Made by a program: the position numbers and the translations under genes. Positions 43,155 to 54,037 of a DNA stretch of 64,000 bases are shown here, in pieces. The DNA comes from Adiantum capillus-veneris (taxonomy: Eukaryota > Streptophyta > Polypodiopsida > Polypodiales > Pteridaceae): NCBI GenBank assembly GCA_014529385.2, contig CM043957.1, forward strand, positions 84,532,881 to 84,596,880. Direction: 5' to 3'. Numbering within the stretch: the first letter of the stretch is position 1; every line of letters starts with the position of its first letter. A model generated the notes under the pieces. It worked only from the letters and a program-made list of their open reading frames with translations. It had not been told where the DNA came from and made no database searches.

Positions 43155-45020
43155 AAATCAAGGACCTAGAAACTAGCCTGACAGACCTAGAAGCTATAAA
43201 ATCTTGACTCTTGGTAATCCAAATGCAAAAAAACTTGGGGGATAGCCTTAAAACACCAGTATCTACAAGCATGCCAAATTTGGTTGAATTTGGGCTCCAA
43301 AGTACGATCGCGATCGGTGTACCTATACCTCAGATTTGTACCAGATTTGATGAGTAGACTCTCCAAGGGTATACAAACATAAAAGTCTAAAGGACCTAGG
43401 GTCAAAAACCACAAAAAATTGGTCAAAACCACTGAATACAAATCCAAGTAAAAAACTGCTAAATTGGCACAGAAATTGACTTTCAGTAGACCAAAACACA
43501 TCAAAACTGGGAAGAAACCATGCAGAGGGATCGCCGGCGTATCTGTCATATCCCAAAACAAACACCAAAATCAAGTCAAACTAATAAAATTGGAAAATCA
43601 GGCACTTCATACCAAGAAACTGTAAAATCTTGACTTTTTTGAGTCCAAATACAAAAGTGTCTGGCAGGTAGTCTTAAAATAGCCTAGTGAACAACCTGGT
43701 GAAGTTTCATCCAATTTGGGCTCAAAACTATGATCGCGATTGGTGTACCTCAGTGCCAGATTTTGACCAGACTTTACCCACACATACACCTAGGTTATAT
43801 AAGATACCATGAGTTTTCAAAATTCAAAAAAGTGACCAAAATAGCCAAAAATAGCAGATAGACAGAAAACCACTGCAGTAGACCAAGATCTGGTGAAAAC
43901 TTGACTTTTTCTTGTCCAAATTCAAAAAGATTTTGGGAGTAGACTGTACACATCATTGTCTACCATATCCACAAGTTTCACCTGAAAAGGAGCTGGTACT
44001 ACGATCGCGATAAGTGTACCATAGTGACATTTTGAGTTGAGACTTGGTGAGTAGGTAGCTGATATCTAGACAAACAACTTTCTCAAAAGAACCAGGGTCA
44101 GAAAACCAAAAGACAGTTGTCAAATAGGGCAAACACTGATCACTGATCCTTTAGACTAAAAGTTTGAGAAAATTCAATTTTTTGTGATCCAAATGCAAAG
44201 TGGGTTTGGGAATAGACTAATCATACCCATGTCTATCAACTCCTAAAATTTCATGCAAAAAGGAGCTGGAACTACGATCGCGATCGGTGTACCCTAGTGA
44301 CATTTTGGATTGAAAATTTATGAGTAGGTAGCTGACATCTAGTGCAACATATTTTCCAAAAGGAGCAAGGTGAAAAAAGCAAAAGAAAGTGGTCAAAAGT
44401 CCCAATTACACAATCAGACCAATAACTACAAAACCACCTGGGATTTGGATTTTTATTGGTCAAAACATCTCCAAATTCAAAAATACAAAGACACTTGGTA
44501 TCAAGACATCAAGGGCTAGCTACTGTGCAAAAATCTTCCAAATCTGTGACATGGGGTCAACGATCGCGATCGGTGTACCTGTACATAGTGAGGGTATTTG
44601 ACTTCATAAGTTTGTAGACCTACTTGAGTACATCCCAAATCTCAAGTTTAAGTGAAAAATACCCTCTGGAATCCAAGATACAAGCACAACATCTCTTTGT
44701 GTCCTGATCCTGAAACTGTTTTGAGTGCTGTTTCAAGTGCAGTTCACTAAAATTGCTGTAACTTTTGACACACAACTCCAAATTGAGTCAACATAGCTAG
44801 GAAGAAAGCTTGCGAGCAACATCACACACCTGGTTTTAGAGCTGCATTTTTCTAAGTTTCCTAAATCGAAACTTTTAGGGTACCCAAAACTAGTTTTCAA
44901 AGACCAAAAGAGTCACAAATTCCTGACTTTTGAGAGACCTTACCAGGGGCAAAAAGAGATAAGTTACACTAATCCAAAGTGGGCTTGTCAAGAAAAATCT
45001 TGAGAGATTTGAGTGAACCT
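43155..45020 (+). repeat. Leader array of element X: degenerate tandem repeats each with a GATCGCGATC palindrome
   Basis: Five related segments carry the 20-bp phrase ACGATCGCGATCGGTGTACC or close variants at 43304, 43730, 44003, 44274 and 44560 (spacings 426, 273, 271 and 286). Each palindrome is preceded by 'aaaatcttgacttttt..gtccaaat.caaaa.....aagtttcat..aa..ggagctgg.actacg'-like sequence and followed by 'a.tgacattttg..ttga.a.tt..tgagtag'. The short frames seen here on the minus strand follow the repeat and are not genes. The array lies just upstream of X gag. Confidence 0.85.
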
Positions 45021-45025
45021 TAATC

Positions 45026-46660
45026 ATGATAAATCATTCACCACCAGGGTTTTCTTCTCCACTCAAAGACATGAAAAACGCTGCAATGCCTTCAACAGAG
45101 GGATTGAGAGAATATATAGAGGAGGGGCATCCTCTGATCAACAAACCAAACGTGAGATTCATCAAAGCCAATGAATCCATGAGAGTGCTTACAGATTACA
45201 CTTATGAGGGCTTGTATAGATTCACAAACGGGGTCAATATATCTTCTACAAGTGTGTAGAGCCCTATGCTAGAGAGTTGACCACCCATAAGAACCTCTAT
45301 GCATTCACATATACAGATGCCCACGGAGTTCAAGTTTTGATGGTAGATAAGTATGGACGTGAATACAAACTTGTCAATCCAATTGACTTAGAACAATACA
45401 CATACAAGGGTACTCCGATCTCCACTTACTTTCAGTCAAAAATGATGCCAAAGTACACATCAGAGAGGATTCCACCGGGATTTTCTCAAAGAAGAGAGGA
45501 AAGAGCGAGATCCGACTTTGCAAGAGACCACAAATTGGTTGGATTGGTGACTGAACCACAACGATTAAGACCATATCAAGTGGCTCAGTGTGTCAAAACA
45601 AAGTACGATGGGACAGGGGACCCATATTCTCATGTCTCACTCTTCAAACAAGTTTTGAGAGCTGAACAAATTGTGGATTTCCATACTCAGTATGAGGGAT
45701 TTGGGTTGACATTAGAAGGAAAAACTTTGACTTGGTTCCAACCATTAAATAGAGATGATTTTCCAAACATAGCACAACTCTTACAAGAGTTTGTAGAGGA
45801 TTTTACAAAAAAAGGAATCAAACACAACACAGTGTCCCAAATCTACGCTTTCAGACAAAAAAAGAACGAAAGAGTGAAGGAAGCTTTACTTCGCTTCAAA
45901 CAATACATTGAGAGATGTCCTATGAGAGAGCTACCGCAAGATGAGAGGCTATGAGTTCTCTTCATAGAGAGCTTGAGGAATGAAACTCTCAAAAAGGACC
46001 TACATTTGAAAGGATGCACGACGTTTGAGCGAGTCACTAGAGAAGCTCTATATCTAGTTGACATTTTCAAGGCCTATGGAGAGGTGACTGAAGATACAGA
46101 CAACATAACTAGTAGTGCCTCTTATCCAAGGAACGAACCCACCACAAAGCAAGATGTTCAAACTCCTTGGGAACCAATCATTGACCAAGTGGTCGAGGGG
46201 GTGATTAGAAGAATAAATCAAGGCTACAAGCAAAACATAAATGTATGACATCCTCAATTGAGGATATGCAATACTTGCGGAGGGGATCACCCCACTCCAA
46301 GTGTAACACTCATCCAAAGCCACAACGTGTGGTAGGGCAACAACCGCATCTTTTGAATGATGGGAGAGGGATAGTCAACTACACTCAACCAGCATATGTG
46401 CCACAACCCATGAGAAACCAATACTTCATGGATACGAATACGCTGATGTTCATAGCCAATCAAGAGCGTAGACCAGAGACCATTCTGGCTAAGCAAGAAC
46501 AACCATCAATTGTGCCACCAATGACTCAATAAGATGGACCATGCTACAAGTGTGGAGGTAATCATTGGGCCAAGAATTGTTCTCATGTAGAGATAATTGG
46601 ATATTGTTTGGAGTGTGCCATTACACACGTTGTTCCAAATTGTCCATAAAACCCAAACAA
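45026..46660 (+). pseudogene. Element X gag: capsid-like domain and zinc knuckles
   Basis: Starts at ATG 45026 (MINHSPPGFSSPLKDMK). The frame shifts near 45235. The capsid-like retrotransposon gag domain is clear from 45540 to 46070 (YDGTGDPYSHVSLFKQVLRA, LTWFQPLNRDDFPNIAQLLQ, QKKNERVKEALLRFKQYIER). TGA at 45952 and TGA at 46246 interrupt, both explicable as CGA to TGA. Zinc knuckles follow: a partial CNTCGGDH near 46270, CYKCGGNHWAKNC at 46542-46580 and CLECAITHVVPNC at about 46612-46650. There is a frame change between 46330 and 46530 and stops at 46530 and 46647. It would package element RNA; the copy is decayed. Confidence 0.8.
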
Positions 46661-46676
46661 ACATGGGAAAACAACA

Positions 46677-47528
46677 ATGAATGTTGTGGGAGTGTTACCT
46701 TCTCCAAGTGGATCAGAGGAAGAACGCAAAATTCCTGTGAAGGTAGTGACTAGAGCCCAAGCAAAAGAAAACGTCGAGGACCAAGCTAATGAGGAGAAAG
46801 ATCAACAACCCAAACAAGGGGAAACAGCTAGTGTGTCAGTGAGGACTGGGAGAAAATCCTGGAAAGCCAAAAGAGACAGAATTAAAGAAAAGACAATTAC
46901 AAATCAAACTGCACTACAAACAGAATTACAAGAGACAAAGGAGCAATTAAAACAAGAACGGGAAAACAAAACAGTGGTGAGCGATAAGAAACTAAGGAAG
47001 GCGTCTTCCGGAGGATCTGTGTTGGTAGACAAAGTCCTAGAGCCATTAGATGCTGCACTGGAAGCATATGAGGCTAGATTGAAACCCAACCAAACCCTAG
47101 AGCAAAGAGGGATGAAATATCCTCATGCTGAGGTAGAGACTGAGAGGTTGAAAATGTGGAAGGAATTGGTAAAAACGGCACAGGAAATGATGGAGCCTGA
47201 AGCACCATTTCCACCTCTAGAAACAAAACCAAAAAGTGTTGGATTTGAAATGCCTAAGGCAACGGTTGTTGAAACATTAACTCATACAAACATTGGGCTA
47301 GAATCACAAAAGGATGTGCAAGCAAAGACTACAACACAAGAAACCAACAACCTAGAAATTCAACTAGATGATCAAGCAGTGGCCAACACCACTAATGATG
47401 CAAGGTCAAGATCACAATTTATGGCACCTATCCCAGAGATAGATGAGCCATGGCCAAATGAATTGTGGGAAGCAATTAGAAGTGCAAAAGATGGAAGTGC
47501 GACTTTCCAATCTGCACCCATAACTTAG
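46677..47528 (+). pseudogene. Element X charged linker region between gag and protease
   Basis: 283 codons, in frame with the zinc knuckle upstream. Composition is Lys/Glu/Gln-rich and probably coiled-coil (about 46870-46990, LQTELQETKEQLKQERENKT). A conserved-looking block, LKMWKELVKTAQEMMEPEAP, lies near 47150. I recognise no domain. Similar charged spacers separate gag and protease in several plant gypsy elements. It ends at TAG 47526, after which the frame to protease resumes downstream. Confidence 0.6.
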
Positions 47529-47621
47529 GTCAGTACAGGGCATGAAGTCTATCAGGGAGACATTCAATCTCTAAATGGAGATGCAGGGACGGAAGTTTCA
47601 ATTGAAAGCAAACCAGAGTCC

Positions 47622-48828
47622 TTGAAGACCTTACCCTCATACATAGGAGAACATGAGGTAGACTCAGAGACTAGAGTGGTGCCATCTCATAGGAAAGCCA
47701 TATCCAAGATGATGGATACAAAGAGTATGCAAGAGTTGATGTCAGCTCCAATACAGTGCACCATTACTCTATCTGAACTGCTTAAGATTAGACCACATGT
47801 ATGGGATGAAGTAAGCAACAATTTGGGGAAGATGGGATTAAAAATACCTCTTCAAGATCTACCCGCAAATGAACAATCAAACAAAACTCAACAAGAAAGT
47901 GCAAACGCTAAACCTGTGCCAATAAACAAGGTGGGGGAATATTGCGAAGGAAAAGAAGGAAACACCACCTTACCTGTGGAATATAAAGGAGTTGAAACAT
48001 TGGCTATACTTGATAGTGGGGCTGGAGTAACCATAGCCACAAAAGACATTTGGAAAAAATAGGGTAGACCAGCGCTTAGGAAAACTAGAATGAAGCTGCA
48101 ACTTGCAGATGGATACACGGAAAAACCTCTGGAAGCAAATTATTGTGACTTCTTGTGGAATTGAATATGAACATACATTTGCAATAGTAGATTTTGGAAA
48201 AGTGAACAATTTTGATATCATTTTAGGAAGACCTTTCATGCATCAACTTAAGATGGTTCAAGATTGGGGCTATGACTATATCTACTTGAGACATAAAAAG
48301 ATCACCACAGAAATAAGCATAAAAGACCATAGCTATAGAGATGTGAATAGAACTCCTTTAGAAGAAATTGACTCTACTATAGTCAATGGGAAAGAGATAC
48401 CTGCGTGGCTACAAACCAAACAAGAACTCTGGATGTGTGGTGCTTCGAAGTGTGGAAGCTCAGTGAAGGAGGATTGCATCCTAGAAAGATCAATAGACGA
48501 TGAAGTGTACATACCACCTTCCTTTCCAGAGCAATTATTTGAGCCATTTGGATGGACTCAAATATTGGCAACCTTGGATGTGTGTGTAAATGAGCTAACT
48601 CCAACCAAATTTTGTGGTGAGGAAGGGTATGATATAACTCCCGTATTTACAATAAAGGTGTTGAAGGAAGCTAACGAGATTTGTGAGTGTGACGGTAGAA
48701 AAGGTGAAATAGGTAGCTGCGTCAGGGAGCATGATTCCAAAGTGCACACGAAGAAAGCAGACCAACAACGAGAATATGTCATCATTGACATACCTGAAGA
48801 ATCGGCAAAAGCTATTTCAAAGAAGTAG
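47622..48828 (+). pseudogene. Element X retropepsin-like protease and following domain
   Basis: The active-site loop LAILDSGAGVTIATKDIWKK is at about 48003-48059 and is followed by TAG. The frame then shifts, and the second half has IVDFGKVNNFDIILGRPFMH (about 48187-48240) and MVQDWGYDYIYL, the usual retropepsin end. Together these form one aspartic protease split by a stop and frameshift. After it comes an acidic region with several Cys (CGASKCG, CVNELTPTKFCG, CECDGRKGEIGSC) that I do not recognise. Reverse transcriptase normally follows protease; none is found here or anywhere downstream to the LTR. Confidence 0.75.
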
Positions 48829-48840
48829 ACTCCAGAAAAA

Positions 48841-49704
48841 GTGCAAACGAAAGCAAATGAAGGAGAAAATATTCCAAGTTCAACGACAAATCTTCAACAA
48901 GCGCAAGATCAAGACAAGAATAGGGACATAGAAGAAGATCGACTGTCTCCTACAGCGATCAAATTCAGCATACGCGGAGAAACAGGATTCACAATCACAT
49001 GTTTAGCTATGATAGATCCAAAAGCGAAAAAAAATCTAATGACTTATGGAACGTGGATCATGATGGGAAAGCCGCCAATCACTGAGCTAGAGGATATAGT
49101 ATACACAAGTTCAAAAATACCGAGTCCTAGCTTTGGCATGGCAGAAGTTGTACTCAAGATGAGTACCGGAGAGTATAAGGATACTTTCCACATAATCGAC
49201 TCCCATCACATCAAGGAGAGTCTAGTCTTGATAGAAAGTTGGAGGAACGTCTTCTTTCGACAACAATCAAAAGTCGCAACAGCAACACCATCAAAAGCCC
49301 CAAAAGCACCTCAATTCAATGCAAAAAAGGAGCAACCAACCATCACGGAAAAAGTTAAAGCAAAGGTAAACATTGAATTATATCAACCTCGCCAGACGAC
49401 TTTACCTTCAACGAGGTTCCAACAAATTTCCCGCGAAGCCTCTACATCAAGAGCCACATCACCAACAATGCAATGGAAACCAAAGAAAAAAGTCTATCAA
49501 CCAAAGTTTACATCACAAAAAAGCATCCAAAAGAAGCCAAATAATGTCAACCAAGTGTTGGTATCCAAAGAGCACATCAAAGTCAAAGACCCAATTTGGA
49601 TACATGAAGCACAAGTTCAACCTCAACAACAAAAGGTGACAGGGTGGGTAGTATCAAATGAGTCAATCACTGCTCAAGGCAGTATACTTCAAAGGAAACA
49701 TTAA
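48841..49704 (+). pseudogene. Element X second retropepsin-like region
   Basis: 287 codons. The part around 48950-49260 (IKFSIRGETGFTITCLAMID, then PKAKKNLMTYGTW, and HIIDSHHIKESLVLIESWRN) has the spacing and predicted strands of an aspartic protease domain, but the Asp-Ser/Thr-Gly is replaced by IDPKAKK. This is inference from pattern only. The remainder is basic and rich in Lys, Gln, Thr and Pro (KAPKAPQFNAKKEQPTITEK). It may be a non-catalytic duplicate of the retropepsin upstream. Confidence 0.45.
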
Positions 49705-50317
49705 TGTTTGGGCCAAAAAGCCTAAAGTAACAGCCTGGATGTACTCACCCCAGGAAAGAAGTTCTACAATGAGCGAGCCAAGCTATCAACGAAATAAAAA
49801 CAACTCAAGAAGGAGAAAGAACAACAAAAAAGCAGATAAGAAAAGACCTTCCAAGAAAGCAACACAACAAGTATGGGTACCAAAGTCAAACTTCAACGAA
49901 GCTACCCAAGACAAACAAGTGAAGCAACAGATGATCCTAGTCAAGCTACTCGAAGCACAAGGATTTTATGAAGGTAACACTCAAATATGGCTACCAAAAA
50001 TTGTAGCTCACTCTGGAACAACCAAGAAAAACCATGCAGCACAAGCTTCTACCCCAAATCAAGCAAAGACAACAAGAATCCGACAAAAGCCAATTGCAAC
50101 AAAGGCTTCTACAACCTCTAGATGGATACCTCGTCATAAAATAAAAAATCAAGGCTTCTACAAAGGAAATCATCAGATCTTGCTACCAAAACCTAGTGTC
50201 CATCAAGTCATCGAGCAAAAGGAGAGAATACAAAAGACGGTCACACAAGGACCAAAAACAAGTTGGGTTCCAAAATCATTCGTGGAAACTCAGTCACAGA
50301 GAGTCCACACATCTTGA
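49658..50317 (+). CDS. Element X basic protein region with repeated W-x-P-K motifs
   Basis: About 219 codons of very basic sequence. A motif recurs with variation: VWAKKPK (about 49710), QVWVPKSN (about 49870), QGFYEGNTQIWLPK (about 49960-50000), SRWIPRHK (about 50120), QGFYKGNHQILLPK (about 50150-50190) and TSWVPKSF (about 50263). Two forms alternate, a (Q)GFYxGNxQIxLPK form and a WxPK form, at about 100-150 base intervals. This frame overlaps the preceding one by 47 bp, so a frame change is needed. No known domain is recognised; a role in nucleic-acid binding is only suggested by the charge. Confidence 0.5.
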   Translation: MSQSLLKAVYFKGNINVWAKKPKVTAWMYSPQERSSTMSEPSYQRNKNNSRRRKNNKKADKKRPSKKATQQVWVPKSNFNEATQDKQVKQQMILVKLLEAQGFYEGNTQIWLPKIVAHSGTTKKNHAAQASTPNQAKTTRIRQKPIATKASTTSRWIPRHKIKNQGFYKGNHQILLPKPSVHQVIEQKERIQKTVTQGPKTSWVPKSFVETQSQRVHTS

Positions 50318-51610
50318 CAACCGCTTCTCATGCAAATAAATCAAAGGCTACATCAGTCACTCGACAAGCAAGTCAAGAGGAGCCAAAATATGCCAACCTA
50401 CTCGACAAAATGGTGGCATCCAAAGACCAACACAATGGAAGAGGCCTAAATTTCAAGAACTTATGGAATTGTGTTTCAGGCCATGAACAGGTAAGTCCAA
50501 GTCACCATTAAAAATACATGGCATAAAAGTCAAGAGTCGGGCAACTGAGCCACTAAATGAGCAAGGCGTTAGTCCCAAAGCTTCAAGTAATATTCTCTGT
50601 GGTCTAAGAGTCTTAGCTATTCTGAGTACTGCTCAAGGTGAAGGAGTTGAGCATATTTATGTTGTGTCGCTCATGCTGGTATAGGTGAGCATAAGAGTCC
50701 AAGTCTATGTATTTTAAGTTTGGTAAAGTGAAGAAGAGAGTCCAAAAGACACTCACGCACTATGCATAGTGAGTAATGAGTGGAGAAGCTTCGACATCAA
50801 AAACCCTTCTTGGAAATGTGGAAGCTATTGAGATGTCCTTGGATATCACATGTGCTACATTTGTTCCTTGAAGCACCCAACAACTCATTTTTCACACAGC
50901 ATGATTTTCTTGAAAGAACTCTTGTGTGCATATAGAGTGTCCCATAATTGGCACTTGCATTACGAACTCTTACTTTATTTTCTCCCAAGCACTCACCTTG
51001 CATGAACAGGTACTCAACTTCCAAGTGTTCAACCACAATAAGAGCGTATACCAAAGGCATTTTTTCCCACTGGGTTTTTCCCTTTGGTCATTCAGGTTCT
51101 AGACCCTAATTTAGAAACACCCATCACTATTCCATTGTATATATTCCTTCCATCAAATGAAACCAATAAAGAATTTGTTACACGATCTTCAAAGAGATAG
51201 AGTGGGGCCACATTGTTCTCAACTACGCTTCGACAAGAGCAGCTCTTATCTCCAAAGATACCAACAAAGATCTATTGACAAAGTGGCAAACAAAATCAAA
51301 TTGGAGCTGCTAGTGCACACACGTCAAAGTCTCAAACATTTTGAGATACGAGCTCCAATAAAAAGTCAACTGCACTAGGAGGCAAAGTATCCAAACAAGC
51401 AGGTATCATCGACCAACTGCACAAATGGAAATGGTAAAGCAGGATGTGCAACAAAGAACAAAGAACACATGTTCATAAATCAAAGGCAAATGGGCACCCC
51501 ATTTGAACAAGCAAAACATGCCAGATATAACTCAATCAAGGAAGGGGGGAGTCTCATCGACAAGAAGACGAGACTACAAATGGTCGTGTCAAGGGACGAC
51601 ACGAGCTAGG
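50318..51610. other. Element X 3' untranslated region, no polymerase found
   Basis: Frames here are short. No reverse transcriptase, RNase H or integrase motif could be read on either strand, so X appears to lack pol. The interval ends in the polypurine tract. Confidence 0.55.
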
Positions 51611-51620
51611 AAGGGGGGAG
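51611..51620 (+). other. Polypurine tract of element X
   Basis: AAGGGGGGAG directly before TGTTTGGAGG, the position of the plus-strand primer next to a 3' LTR. Confidence 0.7.
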
Positions 51621-52559
51621 TGTTTGGAGGTGATAACAACATACAAGTGCCCACCTAGCCAATGCGCCCGTTTGATCATCCGGACAAAGTTTTGATGTGG
51701 TCACATTATTTTTCCAATGTTTAATACATCAAACCCTGTAAAAGCCTAATGTCAATCATCTATGTCAAGTCTAAGTCAAAGATGTAATTTTTCCAATGAT
51801 GTATGTAAAGGTCAATGAGAAGTTGACCGCCGGTCACTTTAGAAAGCCCTAGGTATATAATACACTAAGGTTAGTGTGAAGGGGACATTATCTCTTTGAA
51901 GATAAGTGACTATTGCTGTACGCACAGAGAGCTACTTCTTGGCTCCAACTTGTAATCATCGCTATTGTGGCTACAATAATCCAAATTCAGTTTTGTTTCT
52001 TGCATTGTGTTCCTCTTACTCTGCTCTTTCATTCAAGTGTAAGCATTCAAGATTCGGTGAAGGTTTCAAACGCATCCGTTTAGGCCTTAAATCGCTGTTT
52101 TGAGTGTTTATATGCGTATTTTATGTTGTTTTGACCCTAGGAGAGGCTTTAGGGACCTAAAAACGACCCTTTAGGATCATTCGTTTATTGTTTTTACGTA
52201 CTTTGGGACGAACGATCGAAATCGTTGTACCTTCTCAGAATGCTGTGACAGTGATAGGATATGTTCCTGATAGTCCCCTGTAGCTTTCCTTCAAGTTTCG
52301 TGCGATTCCGATATGATTTGCATGGTGAATGGGCGTGATGACTGTAGAGCTGTGTAGAAGGACATACGCAGATTACTTGGCTTTAGTGTGATTGATTTAC
52401 TTGTAGAGTTAGTAGTTGGATCTCTTCGAGCTCACTTCATTAGGGTTGACATCCTAGTGAGTTTCCATGCCTCATCCGAGTCGCTTCCCCTGTATCGATA
52501 ATTTTATGTTGATGCTTGAAAGCTATGCTATGGACTTCCGTCGCGGCGATCCGCAAACA
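51621..52559 (+). repeat. 3' LTR of element X
   Basis: Begins TGTTTGG after the polypurine tract and, if it ends at ...CCGCAAACA, has inverted TGTTT/AAACA termini and a length of 939 bp. It holds a TATA-like box at 51854 and one divergent copy of the leader palindrome (acgatcgaaatcgttgtacc, 52212). No matching 5' LTR lies in the window, so the end is provisional. Confidence 0.6.
51854..51862 (+). promoter_or_regulatory. TATA-like box in the X LTR
   Basis: TATATAATA about 230 bp into the LTR, following ccctagg, fits a U3 promoter; no experimental start is known. Confidence 0.45.
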
Positions 52560-52719
52560 ATTTCCCAACCTCTTTCAACTCCCTCATAGGTTGTTGAACC
52601 ATAAATTTCCTATCTTAAACTGTATATTTACACACATCCAAAGATGTTTATTTTGCATTTAACCATGATGGTAGTTTAGTATCTAGAGTAGATCAAATTC
52701 CTCTATTGGATCCTTATGC

Positions 52720-53161
52720 ACATTCCTAAAACAATGGTCTTTTAAATCGATCCTCATAAATGATCCAACTTTTCTAAGGCCCAATCATTTAAACACAGCC
52801 CTCCAAAAATGACTGTTAAACTTGGGATCATAATCACTCAAATTGTTACTTGTACAGATTGTCCACTTATAGCTTAGCTAATTCTGGAGTCTTTATGGTC
52901 AACTTGGTTGGAATAAACTTGCATAGTTTAGTCAATCGGTCTACGACCACCGATACTGAGTCATGACCTCGTACAATGGTTGGTAAACCCACAATAAAAT
53001 CCATAGAGATATTTTCTCATTTCCCATTGGGAATCTCCAAAGGATGTAAGAGTCCGCTTGCCTTCAGGCGCTCTGCTTTGTTAACTTGATATTTTTGGCA
53101 ATGCAAGACATAGTCTTGAACAAAGCCATGTAAACCTAGCCAGTAAAGCTATCGTCGTACG
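52720..53161 (-). pseudogene. Gypsy integrase fragment (copy 2), left flank of copia
   Basis: Same reading as at 41830-42268 (ISMDFIVGLPTIVRGHDSVS, then a DRLTKLCKFIPTKL block). It is the downstream part of the gypsy element whose reverse transcriptase and RNase H lie at 60740-62300; the copia element splits the two. Confidence 0.82.
53157..53161. other. Target-site duplication GTACG (left)
   Basis: GTACG precedes the left copia LTR and also follows the right LTR at 60740-60744. Confidence 0.88.
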
Positions 53162-53418
53162 TGATGGGGAGGAGCTGGGAGCACAATGGAAGAAGAATAC
53201 GCACGCACACACTCACATACACACCACCATAGACACACAGGTTGAAGGGGGAGAGCCAACGTACTGTATGTCCCCTTTCTTTTTTTTCTTATCTTATGCA
53301 CTAAGGCACAATACACATTGTACTTAGTGTTAGTGGCTCACACAAGTGTACAACTGTACACTTAGGGTTAGTAGTAGTTAGTGATGGGCGGTCGGCCACA
53401 TGGCCATTAAACCTAACA
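53162..53418 (-). repeat. Copia 3' LTR
   Basis: 257 bp, TGATGGGG...ACCTAACA, the counterpart of 60481-60739. The repeat includes an (AC)n-like tract near 53203-53225. Confidence 0.92.
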
Positions 53419-53509
53419 TTCTCCCACTTGATGGCCAATGTGGGAGACTATAAAAATGGAAGAGCACCACTCTTCACCCAATGCCCATCAACTCACGACA
53501 GTGTTGAAA

Positions 53510-54037
53510 CTAATGGCTAGAGAGACTCTTAGTGAGTGCATCCGCTGTGTTCTCTGACGTAGGAATCTTCACTAAATCAAAGCTCTTGTTTGCCAGGCAT
53601 TCACGACTGAAGTGATAGCGCACATCAATGTGTTTTTTTCTGGAATGAAACACTGGATTGTTAGCCAAGGCAATAACACTTTGACTGTCACAATGAAGAA
53701 CTGGTGTACACTGCTCCAATCCAAGATCTTTCACTAGGCGAGCAAGCCAAATAGCTTCTTTGCATGCTTCACTCAATGCAACATACTCTGCCTCTGTGGT
53801 AGAAATGGATGTACAATCTTGAAGAACAGATCTCCAAGAAATAACAGAACCAACAAATGTGTAAATCCAACCTGTTGTTGATTTACGACTATCAACACAT
53901 CGTGCATAGTCACTATCTACAAATCCCTGAATGGATGACTCTCCACGACCATAGCATAACTGTCTATCTGTAGTGCCATTCAAGTATTTGAGAATCGACT
54001 TGACAGCATCCCAATGCTTTTTACCAGGGTTAGACAT
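53510..54037 (-). pseudogene. Copia RNase H
   Basis: 175 codons beginning MSNPGKKHWDAVKSILKYLN. The catalytic residues are visible in GFVDSDYARCVDSRKSTTGW (Asp), STTEAEYVALSEACKEAIWL (Glu) and LHCDSQSVIALANNPVFHSR (Asp). A stop at 53510-53512 cuts the last residues (the intact order in copy 1 continues QFQHCRELMD). It is severed from reverse transcriptase by the X leader insertion, so the polyprotein could not be completed. Copy 1 at 42591-43154 is about 94% alike. Confidence 0.9.

Larger units (their letters stand above)
41790..45055. repeat. Left copy of a 3.27-kb direct duplication
   Basis: Collinear and about 97% alike with 52681-55955, an offset of 10.89 kb. It contains, in order, a gypsy integrase fragment, a copia 3' LTR, copia RNase H, and the X leader array to the tenth codon of X gag. 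Copy 1 then continues into X gag; copy 2 continues into copia reverse transcriptase. Confidence 0.93.

Noticed and set aside
43304-44580. GATC-rich palindromes as a Dam/SeqA-type or bacterial origin signal
   Set aside because: The context is a plant retrotransposon leader, with no bacterial genes or origin features.
43187-44601. Several 60-124 codon frames in the X leader on both strands
   Set aside because: They follow the tandem leader repeats and recur with stops in copy 2 (54139-55501).
50797-51060. 87-codon minus-strand frame
   Set aside because: Antisense to X, no domain recognised, and no other support.
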